A stretch of 64,000 nucleotides of DNA, from contig NZ_WOWO01000001.1 in the NCBI RefSeq assembly GCF_009831455.1, forward strand, positions 496,001-560,000. Direction: 5' to 3'. Every line of letters starts with the position of its first letter. Position 1 is the first letter of the stretch. This DNA is from Salinirussus salinus (GTDB taxonomy: Archaea; Halobacteriota; Halobacteria; Halobacteriales; Haloarculaceae). Under the pieces are notes generated by a model, which did not search any database, was not told the origin of the DNA, and saw only the letters and a list, made by a program, of their open reading frames with translations. Of the stretch, positions 40,016 through 48,593 are shown piece after piece. The position numbers and the translations under genes were made by a program.

Positions 40016-41338
40016 ATGTCAGGACAGCAGCAGGCGAGTAGACCAACCGACGACTCGCGCGCGTTCCCCCACTGGCACGACCCGGGGAAGGAAGCCCTGG
40101 AGATCGTCGAGGGCGACGGCGCCTACGTCACCACGGCCGACGGGCGCACGCACCTCGACTTCATCGCACAGCTGTACTGTGTCAACGCCGGCCACGGCAA
40201 CGAGGCCATCATCGAAGCCATCGAGGAGCAGCTCCGCCAGGTCCAGTACGTCTCCTCGGCGAAACACAACGACGCCCGCTCGGAGCTGGCGGGCCGACTC
40301 GCCGACGTCGCGCCCGACGGGCTGACGGACGTTCTCTTCTCGATCTCGGGCAGCGAGGCCAACGAGTCCGCCGCGCAGTTCGCCCGGGAGTACACCGGCA
40401 ACAACAAGATCCTCACGCGATGGCGCTCCTATCACGGTGCGACCTACGGTGCGGGCTCGTTCACCGGCGACCCCCAGACCCGCGCCCCCATCGAGCGCCA
40501 CGCCGCCACCACCGGCTCCGGGAAGTTCCTCCCGCCGCTGCCCCGGGCCTTCGGCACCGACGACCCCCAGGAACTCGCCGACCAGGCCATCGAGCACCTC
40601 CGGTTTGTCATCCACAACGAGGGGCCGGACTCGATCGCGGCCATCCTGACCGAGCCGGTCGGCGGGACCAGCGGCGCCTACCCCGCGCCGGCCGACTACT
40701 TCACACAGCTCCGGGAGCTCTGTGACGAGTACGGCATCCTCCTGATAAGCGACGAGGTCATCGCCGGCTTCGGGCGGTGTGGCGACTGGTTCGGGATCGG
40801 CACCGAGGACGTCCAGCCGGACATGATCACCTTCGCGAAGGGGGTCACCTCCGCGTACATCCCGCTTGCGGGGGTCATCGCCCGCCGGGACATCGCGGCC
40901 CACTTCGAGGAGGAGGGGTTCCCGCTGGGTCAGACCTTCTCCGGGCACCCGGTCGCCTGCGCTGCCGGCCTCGCCGCGGTCGAGGAGTACGAGGACGGCC
41001 TCATCGACAACGTGGCCGACCACGCCGACCACTTCGAGTCCCGGCTCCGGGAGCTGGAGGCGAAACACGACGTGGTCTGTGACGTCCACGGCCGCGGGTA
41101 CCTCTGGGGCGTGGAGTTCGCCGACCCCGCCACCGGCGAGCCGTTCGTCGACCCCCGTGTCACGGACGAGGACAACCCCGTCGACGACGTGCTCTCCGCG
41201 ACCCGCGAGCGCGGCGTTCTGTGTGGCAGCGCCCGCCCGAACACCCAGGTCATCGTCTCCCCGCCGCTGACCGTCGGCGAGGCCGAGATCGACGAGGGCG
41301 TTGCGGCGCTGGACGAGGCCATCGCCGAGGTGTTCTGA
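40016..41338 (+). CDS. class III PLP-dependent aminotransferase
   Basis: A 440-aa omega-amino-acid/aspartate-type aminotransferase. PLP-site elements are GSEANESAAQFARE, RSYHGATYGAGSFTGDP, LLISDEVIAGFGRCGDWFG (Asp to the pyridine nitrogen) and FAKGVTSAYIPLAGVI (Schiff-base Lys). The C-terminal signature is GRGYLWGVEF. ATG at 40016 is used; an in-frame ATG three codons upstream is possible. It lies 87 bp after the M20 peptidase with its own weak TATA-like box. Candidate substrates include taurine, beta-alanine and GABA; none is proven. Confidence 0.92.
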   Translation: MSGQQQASRPTDDSRAFPHWHDPGKEALEIVEGDGAYVTTADGRTHLDFIAQLYCVNAGHGNEAIIEAIEEQLRQVQYVSSAKHNDARSELAGRLADVAPDGLTDVLFSISGSEANESAAQFAREYTGNNKILTRWRSYHGATYGAGSFTGDPQTRAPIERHAATTGSGKFLPPLPRAFGTDDPQELADQAIEHLRFVIHNEGPDSIAAILTEPVGGTSGAYPAPADYFTQLRELCDEYGILLISDEVIAGFGRCGDWFGIGTEDVQPDMITFAKGVTSAYIPLAGVIARRDIAAHFEEEGFPLGQTFSGHPVACAAGLAAVEEYEDGLIDNVADHADHFESRLRELEAKHDVVCDVHGRGYLWGVEFADPATGEPFVDPRVTDEDNPVDDVLSATRERGVLCGSARPNTQVIVSPPLTVGEAEIDEGVAALDEAIAEVF

Positions 41339-41371
41339 GGCCCGCCGCCGATGTTCTGAGGCCCGCCGGCG
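41330..41371 (+). repeat. short tandem duplication at the 3' end of the aminotransferase gene
   Basis: TGTTCTGAGGCCCGCCG occurs twice with a 20-bp period, so the stop codon and its context are copied just downstream. The second copy is followed by a GC-rich inverted repeat (CGCCGGCGG...CCGGCGGGG) that may help termination. Confidence 0.6.
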
Positions 41372-41413
41372 GTCGGCGGAGCCGGCGGGGCACTTCCCTT
41401 GCCCTCGTCGGTA

Positions 41414-41423
41414 CGTTTTCAAC
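41414..41423 (+). promoter_or_regulatory. TATA-like box of the second aldo/keto reductase gene
   Basis: CGTTTTCAAC is centred about 27 nt before the ATG at 41445. Confidence 0.4.
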
Positions 41424-41444
41424 CGCTCCGTCCGTCGCCGGGGT

Positions 41445-42242
41445 ATGGCGCTCGACCTGCCCGGGATGGGGCTCGGAACCTCGGGGAACACGGACCCGGA
41501 GACCTGCCGTGAGACCGTTGTGGAGGCGCTTGAGATGGGGTACCGGCACATCGACACCGCCCAGATGTACGACAACGAGGACGCCGTCGGCGAGGGCATC
41601 GCCGCGGCCGACGTGGACAGGGACGGCGTGGTCCTCGCGACGAAGGTCCACCCCTCGAACCTCGCCTACGAGGACGCGAAGCGAACGGCCGAGGAGAGTC
41701 TCGACCGGCTGGGCGTCGACAGCGTCGACCTCCTCTACGTCCACTGGCCGATGAACGCCTATGACCCCGAGGACACGCTGCGGGCGATGGACGAACTCCA
41801 CGAGGAGGGACTTACCCGCCACGTCGGGCTCTCGAATTTCACGCCCGACCTGCTCGACGAGGCCCGCGGCCTGCTCGAGGCGCCGGTCGCCGCCCACCAG
41901 GTGGAGTGTCACCCGCTGCTCCCCCAAGAAGAACTCCGGGCGTACGCCCGCGAGCACGGCCACCCGCTGGTCGCGTACTGCCCGCTCGGCCGCGCGCAAC
42001 TCGAGCATCCTGTCCTGGAAGAGGTCGCGGACAAGCACGGCGTCTCGACCCCGCTGGTCTCGCTTCTGTGGTGTCTCGCCCAGGACAGCGTTGTCCCGAT
42101 CCCGAAGGCGACCGGCGACCACGTCCGCGAGAACTGGGAGGCACGCGACCTCGAACTCGACGACGCGGACCTGGAACGGCTCGACGCCATCGACGAGCGC
42201 CAGCGGATCATCGACCCGGAGAACGCGGCCTGGAACCGGTAG
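41445..42242 (+). CDS. aldo/keto reductase (2,5-diketo-gluconate-reductase-like)
   Basis: A 265-aa TIM-barrel reductase with tetrad residues in RHIDTAQMYDNEDAVG (Asp, Tyr), LATKVHPSN (Lys) and LLYVHWPM (His). The NADP-binding end is PIPKATGDHVRENWEARD. The set AHQVECHPLLPQEEL and YCPLGRAQ is typical of the DkgA/DkgB subgroup, distinct from the member at 23170-24147. Monocistronic with a TATA-like box at leaderless spacing. Confidence 0.93.
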   Translation: MALDLPGMGLGTSGNTDPETCRETVVEALEMGYRHIDTAQMYDNEDAVGEGIAAADVDRDGVVLATKVHPSNLAYEDAKRTAEESLDRLGVDSVDLLYVHWPMNAYDPEDTLRAMDELHEEGLTRHVGLSNFTPDLLDEARGLLEAPVAAHQVECHPLLPQEELRAYAREHGHPLVAYCPLGRAQLEHPVLEEVADKHGVSTPLVSLLWCLAQDSVVPIPKATGDHVRENWEARDLELDDADLERLDAIDERQRIIDPENAAWNR

Positions 42243-42300
42243 GACCCTCAGCGCACGGCTGCGCCCCCACAAACAACGCCGTCGGGTGTGGCTCCGTGGG

Positions 42301-42313
42301 CACTTTTTTCACC
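42301..42313 (+). promoter_or_regulatory. TATA-like T-rich box of the acylase gene
   Basis: CACTTTTTTCACC is centred about 29 nt before the ATG at 42336; the same T-run may terminate the preceding gene. Confidence 0.45.
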
Positions 42314-42335
42314 GGCCACTCCCTGGTTCGAGAGA

Positions 42336-44753
42336 ATGGACTACGAGACGACACGGCGGGCCGTCCTGGGCGCGCTGGTCGCCGGCGGGACGGGCGCGGT
42401 TGCGCTCTCGCCGGCCGGCGGCCTCCTCGAACGGTTCGCGCCGTTCAGCGGGCGAGCCTGGGACGCCGCCGAGCGGGTCCCCTCCACGGTCGAGAGCCCG
42501 TACGGCCCGGCCACGATAACGTACGACGACTACCACGTCCCTCACGTCGAGGCTGACACCGAGGAGGCGGCCTACTTCGCGGTCGGCTACGCGCAGGCCG
42601 CCGACCGGCTGTTCGAGATGGACCTGGTCCGCCGGCGGATGCGCGGGACCCTCGCCGAGGTCGCCGGCGAGCAGGTCGTCGACTCCGACGTTTTTAATGT
42701 GCGGATGGACTTCCTCGGTGCCGCCGAGGCCTCCGCGGAGGCCATCGCGGGGACCGACACCGAGCGGATGACCGAGGCCTTCGCCGACGGTGTCAACGCC
42801 TACATCGACGAGGGGTCGCTGCCCCTGGAGTTCGGATTGTTGGGCTACGAGCCCCGGGAGTGGTCGGTCGTCGCCTCACTTCTGGTAGGCGCGCAGGTCT
42901 CGTGGGGCCTGACGGGCAGTTTCCGGACGCTCCAGCGGGCGCTGCTCCGCGAGCGGCTCGACGCCGACACCTACCGGCAGCGCTACCCCGCCCGGCTGGA
43001 CCACGGCTACCCGATCCTCCGCCCCGACCGGGTCGGCGGGGAGGTCCACGGCGTCGCCGGCCGGGGCGTCGAAGCAGCGAGCGCGGACGCCCGCGTCGGG
43101 AAGGCCGTGGACGCCGACTTCGCCGATTGGCTCGGGCGGTTCGAACCGCCGCCGTATCTGGGCTCGAACAGCTGGCTCGTCGCCGGCGAGCACACCGCCA
43201 GCGGCAGCCCGATCGTCGCAAACGACATGCACCTGACGCTGATGGCGCCGCCGGTCTGGTACGAGCAGCGGGTCAGCGCCGGCGAGGTGGACGTCCGCGG
43301 CGTCGCCTTCCCCGGGGTGCCCTTCGTCGTCGCCGGCGAGAACGACCACGGCGCCTGGGGGTTCACCAACACTGGTGCGGACGTCGTGGACCTGTACACC
43401 TACGAGACCGACGACGCCCGCGAGCGCTACCGCTATCAGGGCGAGTGGCGCGAGTTCGACACTGAGACCCGCACTGTGGAGGTCGCGGGCGGCGAGAACC
43501 GCGAGGTGACGGTCAAAAAGACCGTCCACGGGGCCTTCCTCGACCGGGAGGTTGACGGCGACGCACGGCACGTCGGTGTCGCCTGGACCGGCATGTCCGG
43601 CACCCGCGAGTCACAGGCGATCCACGAGTTCAGCCGCAGCACCGGCCGCGAGGACGTCCTGGAATCCCTGGAGCTGTTCGACGCCCCGACCCAGAACTTC
43701 GTCTACGCCGACCGCGAGGGCAGGACGCTCTACTGGGCGACCGGGAAGATCCCGATACGGCGGGTCGACGGCGAGGTCGTCCGCGGGGACCGCGTCTTCG
43801 ACGGCTCCGCCGGCGAGGCCGAGTGGGAGGGCTTCGAACCGTTCGGGCAGTCCTCCTGGGAGGGATTCGTCCCCTTCGAGGACAAGCCCGGCGTCGTCCA
43901 GCCCAGCTACGTCGGGACCGCGAACCAGCGGCTGGTCGACGACCCGGTCTACCCGATCGGCCAGGAGTACGCCTCGGGCTTCCGGGGCACCCGGATCTAC
44001 GAGGAACTCGACGCCGCCGTCGAGGAGGGGAGAGCCATCGACCGCGAGTTCATGCAGGGGTTGCAGCGCGACACCGTCGACGTCAGGGCGCGAACGCTGG
44101 TGCCCGCCATCCTCGACGCCCGCGACCGGATGCCCGACGCGGCCGACCCGTACCTGGATGCCATGGCCGACTGGGACTACCGGCTCGACCGCGACTCGAC
44201 GGCCGCGCTGGTCTTTCGCTTTTTCTACGAGTTCTTCCGCGAGGAGACCTGGCGCGACGACTACGAGGACGTGGGGCTGGACAGCTCCTACTGGCCCCAG
44301 GAGTGGGTACTGGTCACGCTCCCGCCCGACGACGAGGCCTTCGGCGGCGACCGGGCGGGGGTGCTCGCCCGCGCGATGGAGCGGGCCGTCGAGCGCGTCG
44401 ACTCCGAGGGCTGGGAGACCTACGGCGACTACAACCGGACGGTCATCGACCACCCCTTCGGCGGCCAGGTCGGGGCGCTGAACTACCCACGCTACCCCAC
44501 CGATGGCGGCTCCTTCACCGTGATGAACTTCCGGAAGGAGGGCGGCGCGGGCAGCAGCCAGCGGACCGTCTACCCGATGGACGGCGAGACCGTGACGGTC
44601 CTTCCGGGGGGGAACGACGGCTCCTATTTCTCCGAGCACTACGACGACCAGCTCCGGCTGTGGGCCGACGGGGAGTACCGACCGGCTCCGCGGGCCGTCG
44701 ACGGCGACCCCGACATCACCGTCGAAGGACGGCGCGGGGGGGCTGGCGGATGA
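42336..44753 (+). CDS. penicillin-acylase-family Ntn-hydrolase, Tat-exported
   Basis: An 805-aa precursor. TTRRAVLGALVAGG is a twin-arginine signal, so the enzyme is likely secreted or surface-held. It has alpha-subunit features (PATITYDDYHVPHVEADTEE, YFAVGYAQAADRLFEMD), then the self-cleavage site LGSNSWLVAG. The Ser after Gly becomes the beta-subunit N-terminal nucleophile. Further Ntn features are PIVANDMHL, WYEQRV and GENDHGAWGFTN. The family hydrolyses amides such as N-acyl homoserine lactones or antibiotics; a role in quorum-signal degradation is possible but not shown. The stop overlaps the next start (ATGA). Confidence 0.9.
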   Translation: MDYETTRRAVLGALVAGGTGAVALSPAGGLLERFAPFSGRAWDAAERVPSTVESPYGPATITYDDYHVPHVEADTEEAAYFAVGYAQAADRLFEMDLVRRRMRGTLAEVAGEQVVDSDVFNVRMDFLGAAEASAEAIAGTDTERMTEAFADGVNAYIDEGSLPLEFGLLGYEPREWSVVASLLVGAQVSWGLTGSFRTLQRALLRERLDADTYRQRYPARLDHGYPILRPDRVGGEVHGVAGRGVEAASADARVGKAVDADFADWLGRFEPPPYLGSNSWLVAGEHTASGSPIVANDMHLTLMAPPVWYEQRVSAGEVDVRGVAFPGVPFVVAGENDHGAWGFTNTGADVVDLYTYETDDARERYRYQGEWREFDTETRTVEVAGGENREVTVKKTVHGAFLDREVDGDARHVGVAWTGMSGTRESQAIHEFSRSTGREDVLESLELFDAPTQNFVYADREGRTLYWATGKIPIRRVDGEVVRGDRVFDGSAGEAEWEGFEPFGQSSWEGFVPFEDKPGVVQPSYVGTANQRLVDDPVYPIGQEYASGFRGTRIYEELDAAVEEGRAIDREFMQGLQRDTVDVRARTLVPAILDARDRMPDAADPYLDAMADWDYRLDRDSTAALVFRFFYEFFREETWRDDYEDVGLDSSYWPQEWVLVTLPPDDEAFGGDRAGVLARAMERAVERVDSEGWETYGDYNRTVIDHPFGGQVGALNYPRYPTDGGSFTVMNFRKEGGAGSSQRTVYPMDGETVTVLPGGNDGSYFSEHYDDQLRLWADGEYRPAPRAVDGDPDITVEGRRGGAGG

Positions 44754-45127
44754 GCGCCGAGACGGCTGCCGGCGGTACTGACTCGCAGGGTCGCTTCTCC
44801 CGGGCGCTCGCCGCGGTCCGGACCGGCGACCGCGGCCGCCGGTGGCTGGTCACGGCGGGTGCCGTCGCGCTGGGGCTCGTGCTCGCGACGGGTCACTGGA
44901 TGGGGCTGGTGCTGGGCGGCGCGCTCGTCGGCGTCCTCCAGCGCGACCTCAAGCGCGCGGTCGGCGGCGGCCTCCTCTTCGGGCTCGTCGCGCTCGGGGC
45001 ATTCGTCCTGGTCGCGCCGCGGCTGGAGGCCGGCGAACTGCTGGCGCTGACCCCCGCGGCCTACGTTACCATCGGTGCGGGGCTTGGCCTGCCGCTTCTC
45101 GGTTCGCTGACCCGCGGCGTCGTCTGA
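44750..45127 (+). CDS. small membrane protein coupled to the acylase
   Basis: A 125-aa protein: a polar N-terminus of about 32 residues, then four hydrophobic segments (about 33-48, 48-60, 68-86 and 95-112) separated by charged turns (LQRDLKRAVGG). No family motif recognised. Its ATG overlaps the acylase stop, so production is coupled; it might help export or retention of the acylase, but this is only inference from gene order. Confidence 0.75.
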   Translation: MSAETAAGGTDSQGRFSRALAAVRTGDRGRRWLVTAGAVALGLVLATGHWMGLVLGGALVGVLQRDLKRAVGGGLLFGLVALGAFVLVAPRLEAGELLALTPAAYVTIGAGLGLPLLGSLTRGVV

Positions 45128-45165
45128 GATGTGCCCCAGGAAGCCGCTGCCGCGTTCGCTCCCGC

Positions 45166-46053
45166 TTACCGGTTCTCCGATTTCTCGGTGTCGAACCCCT
45201 CTGTGAGGTCGTCCCACCGCTCGGCCAGCCCTTCGGCAGTCCAGCCCCCGCCCGCCTCCAGGTCCCTGACCATGGTCCGCTCGTACTCGGGGTCGGAGAT
45301 GTAGGTGAGTTCGCCGGCCTGCAGGCCGACGGTGTTGCCGGTGATATCCTCGGCGTGCTCGCTGGCGAGGAAGACGGGCGCGGCGGTCGTGAGCTGTGGC
45401 CCCCACTCGTCCTCGCCGACGTCGTCGACCAGGTCGTCGGTCATCCGGGTGAGCGCCGCGGGCCAGAAGGCGTTGACCCGGACGTTGTACCGGTCGAGTT
45501 CGCGCGCAGCGGTCCGCATCAGCCCTAGGATACCCGCTTTGGCGGCCGCGTAGTTTCCCTGCCCGACCCGGCCGGCCGCCGAGTCACTGGAGACACACAG
45601 AAACGAGCGCTGGCGGTCGAAGGCCTCCTCCTTGTACCGTTCCCGCCAGTGGCGGGCGACGTTGTGCAGAAGCGAGTAGTGGCCCTTGAGGTGGACGTCG
45701 ATGACGGTGTCCCACTCCGCCTCGCTCATGTTGAACAGCATCCGGTCCCGGAGGACGCCGGCGTAGTTGACGACCGAGTGGAGGGCGCCGTACTCGTCGA
45801 CGGTGTCCGCGACGAGCTTCCGGGTGTAGTCGACGTCGGTCACGTCGCCGAAGTGGGCCATCGCCTCGCCGCCGCCGGCCTCGATCCGCTCGACCGTCTC
45901 CTGGGCCGGTTCCTCGTCGGCGCCGCCCCCGGTGACGTCGACGCCGAGGTCGTTGACGACCACCGTCGCGCCGCGGTCGGCCATCGCGACCGCCGTCTCC
46001 TCGCCGATCCCGTTCCCGCCGCCACAGACGAGACAGACCGTGTTCTCGAGCAT
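45166..46053 (-). CDS. short-chain dehydrogenase/reductase
   Basis: A 295-aa NAD(P)-dependent oxidoreductase. The Rossmann motif is VCGGGNGIGEETAVAMADRG (a TGxxxGxG variant lacking the Thr), then NDLGVDVTGGG, NYAGVLRDRM, the Ser in CVSSDSAAG, and the catalytic NYAAAKAG. The pattern NDLG...GGGADEEPAQET resembles hydroxyacyl-CoA dehydrogenases of the multifunctional-enzyme type, so fatty-acid or acyl-CoA metabolism is plausible. It converges with the small membrane protein gene, 38 bp away. Confidence 0.9.
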   Translation of the reverse strand: MLENTVCLVCGGGNGIGEETAVAMADRGATVVVNDLGVDVTGGGADEEPAQETVERIEAGGGEAMAHFGDVTDVDYTRKLVADTVDEYGALHSVVNYAGVLRDRMLFNMSEAEWDTVIDVHLKGHYSLLHNVARHWRERYKEEAFDRQRSFLCVSSDSAAGRVGQGNYAAAKAGILGLMRTAARELDRYNVRVNAFWPAALTRMTDDLVDDVGEDEWGPQLTTAAPVFLASEHAEDITGNTVGLQAGELTYISDPEYERTMVRDLEAGGGWTAEGLAERWDDLTEGFDTEKSENR

Positions 46054-46100
46054 CGTCTCGCGTCAGGCGTGCCCCAGGCATAGAAGGTCCGGTCTCTGCC

Positions 46101-46661
46101 TCACTCCTCCGGGTCGCTCCCCTCGCTCTCCGGGTCCAGCACGGTCACGTCGACCTCTCCCCCCGAAACGTGGAGGCGGAGCATCGTCGGTCGCTCCGCG
46201 GGGAGTGCGCCGGTCGCGCTGCCGGGGTTGAGCAGGCGAACCCCGCCGACGGCCTCGTCGATGACGCGGTGGGTGTGGCCGGCGACCGCGACGACGGGCT
46301 GCCCGTCGCCCGCCGGCCTCCCGTTCCCGGCGGACTCGACGGCCGCCAGGACCCCGCGGTCGTAGGCCGCCCGGTCCAGCGAGGCGTCGTCGACGTCCGG
46401 CGGGTGGGTCACGACCAGGCGGACGCCCTCCACTGTCAGCGTCGCCACCTCGGGCAGGTCGACCCCGACGTCGGCGTTGCCGCGGACGGCGACGAGGTCG
46501 GCCGCGAGGTCGCGGAAGAACTCGAGGGCGGTCGGGGTCACGAAGTCGCCGGCGTGGACGGTGTAGTCGGCCGCCTCGACCTCCGCCCGGACCCAGCCGG
46601 GGACGGTCTCCCGGAGGTCGTGGTAGGTGTGCGTGTCGCTGAGGACTGCGACGCTGGCCAT
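46101..46661 (-). CDS. metallophosphoesterase (YfcE/MJ0936-type)
   Basis: A 186-aa calcineurin-like phosphodiesterase with metal motifs in order: VLSDTHTYHDL (DxH), VHAGDFV (GDxx), VAVRGNADV (GNxD), VVTHPPD and AVAGHTHRVI (GHTH). Closing LLNPGSATGALPAERPTML matches the YfcE group, which hydrolyses phosphodiesters. The start at 46661 gives MASVAVLSDTHTY; the frame stays open upstream but that part is low-complexity. Confidence 0.92.
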   Translation of the reverse strand: MASVAVLSDTHTYHDLRETVPGWVRAEVEAADYTVHAGDFVTPTALEFFRDLAADLVAVRGNADVGVDLPEVATLTVEGVRLVVTHPPDVDDASLDRAAYDRGVLAAVESAGNGRPAGDGQPVVAVAGHTHRVIDEAVGGVRLLNPGSATGALPAERPTMLRLHVSGGEVDVTVLDPESEGSDPEE

Positions 46662-46717
46662 CGGCGGGCGTTCGGCGCCGGGGCGTCTATAGGTTCCGGC
46701 GCCCCGGCGCGGGATAC

Positions 46718-46849
46718 TCAGTCCAGGTCGTACCCGCACTCGGGACACTTGTCGGGGTAGGTGCGGCCGTCGACGACGGCCGTCCCGTACTCGGCGTTGT
46801 CCGGCGCACTCCGGTACAGGCGCTCGCCGCAGTTCGGACAGTTCTTCAT
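46718..46849 (-). CDS. 43-residue zinc-ribbon mini-protein
   Basis: Complete small gene with ATG at 46849 and TGA at 46718-46720. It begins MKNCPNCGERLYRSAPDNA and ends PDKCPECGYDLD. The two CPxC knuckles 31 residues apart form a C4 zinc ribbon. It lies 56 bp upstream of the phosphoesterase gene on the same strand, so the two may be co-transcribed. Function unknown; haloarchaea have many such micro-proteins. Confidence 0.75.
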   Translation of the reverse strand: MKNCPNCGERLYRSAPDNAEYGTAVVDGRTYPDKCPECGYDLD

Positions 46850-46993
46850 CCGGTACCGCTACCAGCACCCGGTCGGGTTTCAATCCACCGCCGAGCGGGT
46901 TCCGGGTCGCCGCCGGTCGACGGTCCGCCGACGCCGCCGACACCCACCCACAGGTCGGGGTCGAGCGGGGAGCGAGACCCCCGTCCGGACTGT

Positions 46994-48475
46994 TCAGAAC
47001 GGGTACTCGCGGGGCTCTTCCTGGACGGAGATCCACTTGGTTTCGGTGAACTCCTCGATGATCCACTCGCCGTTGTACCGGCCCAGCCCGGAGTCGTTCA
47101 CGCCGCCGAAGGGGGTGTGCGGTTCCTCGTTGACCGACATGTCGTTGACGTGGACCATCCCGGCCTCGATCCGGTCGGCGACCCTGCGGGCGTGGCCCTG
47201 CTCGCCAAAGACCGCCGCCGAGAGTCCCTTGTCGGTGTCGTTGGCGATCTTGACGGCCTCCTCGTTACTCTCTGCCTCGATCACGGGTGCGACGGGGCCG
47301 AACTGCTCGTTACAGCCGAGCCCGATGTCGTTCGTCACGCCCGAGACGACCGTGGGCTCGACGAACAGGTCCTCGTAGTCGCCGCCGGCCTCGATGGTCG
47401 CACCGGCCTCGACCGACCGCTCCAGAAAGTCCATCATCCGGTCGCGCTGTGACTGGTTGATCACCGGGCCGAGCGCGTTCTCGGGGTTCGACGGGTCACC
47501 CACCGGCAGTGCCGCGGCCCGCTCGGCCAGCCGCTCGACGTACTCGTCGTACAGCGACTCGTGGACGATGTGCCGGGAGATGGCGATACAGACCTGGCCC
47601 TGGTGGACGAAGGAGCCGAAGACGCCGGCGTCGATGGCCTCGTCGATGTCGGCGTCGTCGAGCACGACGAACGGGGCGTTCCCGCCGAGTTCGAGCGCCG
47701 GCCGGGCGAGATTCTCCGCGGCCAGCCCGCCCACGTGGCGGCCGACCTCCGTCGAGCCGGTAAAGGAGAGCACGTCCAGTTCGGGGTTCGCGGCGACCCG
47801 CTCGCCGGCCGGCTCCCCGCGCCCGGTGACGACGTTCAGCAGGCCGCCGGGGAGCCCGGCGGCCTCGAACAGCCGGGCGACCGCCAGCCCGCCGACGGCT
47901 GGGGTGTTCTCGTCGGGCTTGAGCACGACCGCGTTCCCCAGTGCGAGCGCCGGCGCGACCGACCGGACCGCCAGGTGTAGCGGGAAGTTCCACGGCGAGA
48001 TCACGCCGACGACGCCAGCCGGCTCGCGGGTGACCTCGTTTCGCTTGCCCGGCGTCGTCGACTCCGAGGTCGACCCCTGCGAGCGCATCGGGAAGCTGGC
48101 CGACTCCGCCAGCATTCCCATCGTCGCCTCCTCGACCTCGAGGGCGGCTTTCAGTACCGTCGAGCCCGACTCGGCGACCATCAGCTCCGTCAGCGCGTCG
48201 GCGTGCTGGTCCAGCAGCGCCATCGCGTTCTGGACCACCTCGGCGCGGTCCTGGGGCGGTCTGTCTGCCCAGGCCTCCTGTGCGGCCGCGGCCGCCTGGA
48301 AGGCGTCGTCGACGTCGGCCGCCGTCCCTGCCGGCACCTCGTGGACAACCTCGCCCGTCGCCGGGTTCTCGACGGAGATCGTCCCCCGGTCGCCCGCCGG
48401 TACCCACTCCCCGCCGACGTACATCTCCGACCAGTCCGCGTCGATCCCGAATCCCGGTGTGGCTGATTGTGCCAT
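46994..48475 (-). CDS. aldehyde dehydrogenase (NAD(P)-dependent)
   Basis: A 493-aa enzyme of normal length. It has the cofactor and oxyanion region GVISPWNFPLHLAVRSVAPAL, FTGSTEVGRHVGGLAAENL, ALELGGNAPFVVLDDAD (general-base Glu) and GQVCIAISRHIV (nucleophile Cys). It ends in the usual GMVHVNDMSVNEEPHTPFGG. It resembles the benzaldehyde/aryl-aldehyde or succinate-semialdehyde subgroup rather than betaine aldehyde dehydrogenase. If the aminotransferase at 40016 acts on omega-amino acids, its semialdehyde products would be natural substrates; this link is inference. Confidence 0.93.
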   Translation of the reverse strand: MAQSATPGFGIDADWSEMYVGGEWVPAGDRGTISVENPATGEVVHEVPAGTAADVDDAFQAAAAAQEAWADRPPQDRAEVVQNAMALLDQHADALTELMVAESGSTVLKAALEVEEATMGMLAESASFPMRSQGSTSESTTPGKRNEVTREPAGVVGVISPWNFPLHLAVRSVAPALALGNAVVLKPDENTPAVGGLAVARLFEAAGLPGGLLNVVTGRGEPAGERVAANPELDVLSFTGSTEVGRHVGGLAAENLARPALELGGNAPFVVLDDADIDEAIDAGVFGSFVHQGQVCIAISRHIVHESLYDEYVERLAERAAALPVGDPSNPENALGPVINQSQRDRMMDFLERSVEAGATIEAGGDYEDLFVEPTVVSGVTNDIGLGCNEQFGPVAPVIEAESNEEAVKIANDTDKGLSAAVFGEQGHARRVADRIEAGMVHVNDMSVNEEPHTPFGGVNDSGLGRYNGEWIIEEFTETKWISVQEEPREYPF

Positions 48476-48495
48476 GACACATAATAGCACGAAAT

Positions 48496-48506
48496 CTCAA
48501 TAAGGG
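48496..48506 (-). promoter_or_regulatory. TATA box of the aldehyde dehydrogenase gene
   Basis: The minus strand reads CCCTTATTGAG, centred about 27 nt before the ATG at 48475, the leaderless spacing. Confidence 0.55.
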
Positions 48507-48593
48507 TTGTGGAGTGGTCCCGTTCCAGCAGCCACAGCCAGCCGAACTCGCCGCCATGCCAACGGACTTGACCGTGTGCAACAGGAATCAGTC

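Noticed and set aside
46870-46993. GTTTCAATCCACC in a 144-bp gap, reminiscent of the start of archaeal CRISPR repeats
   Set aside because: Single occurrence with no repeat-spacer periodicity and no cas gene nearby. The gap otherwise shows nothing I can call.
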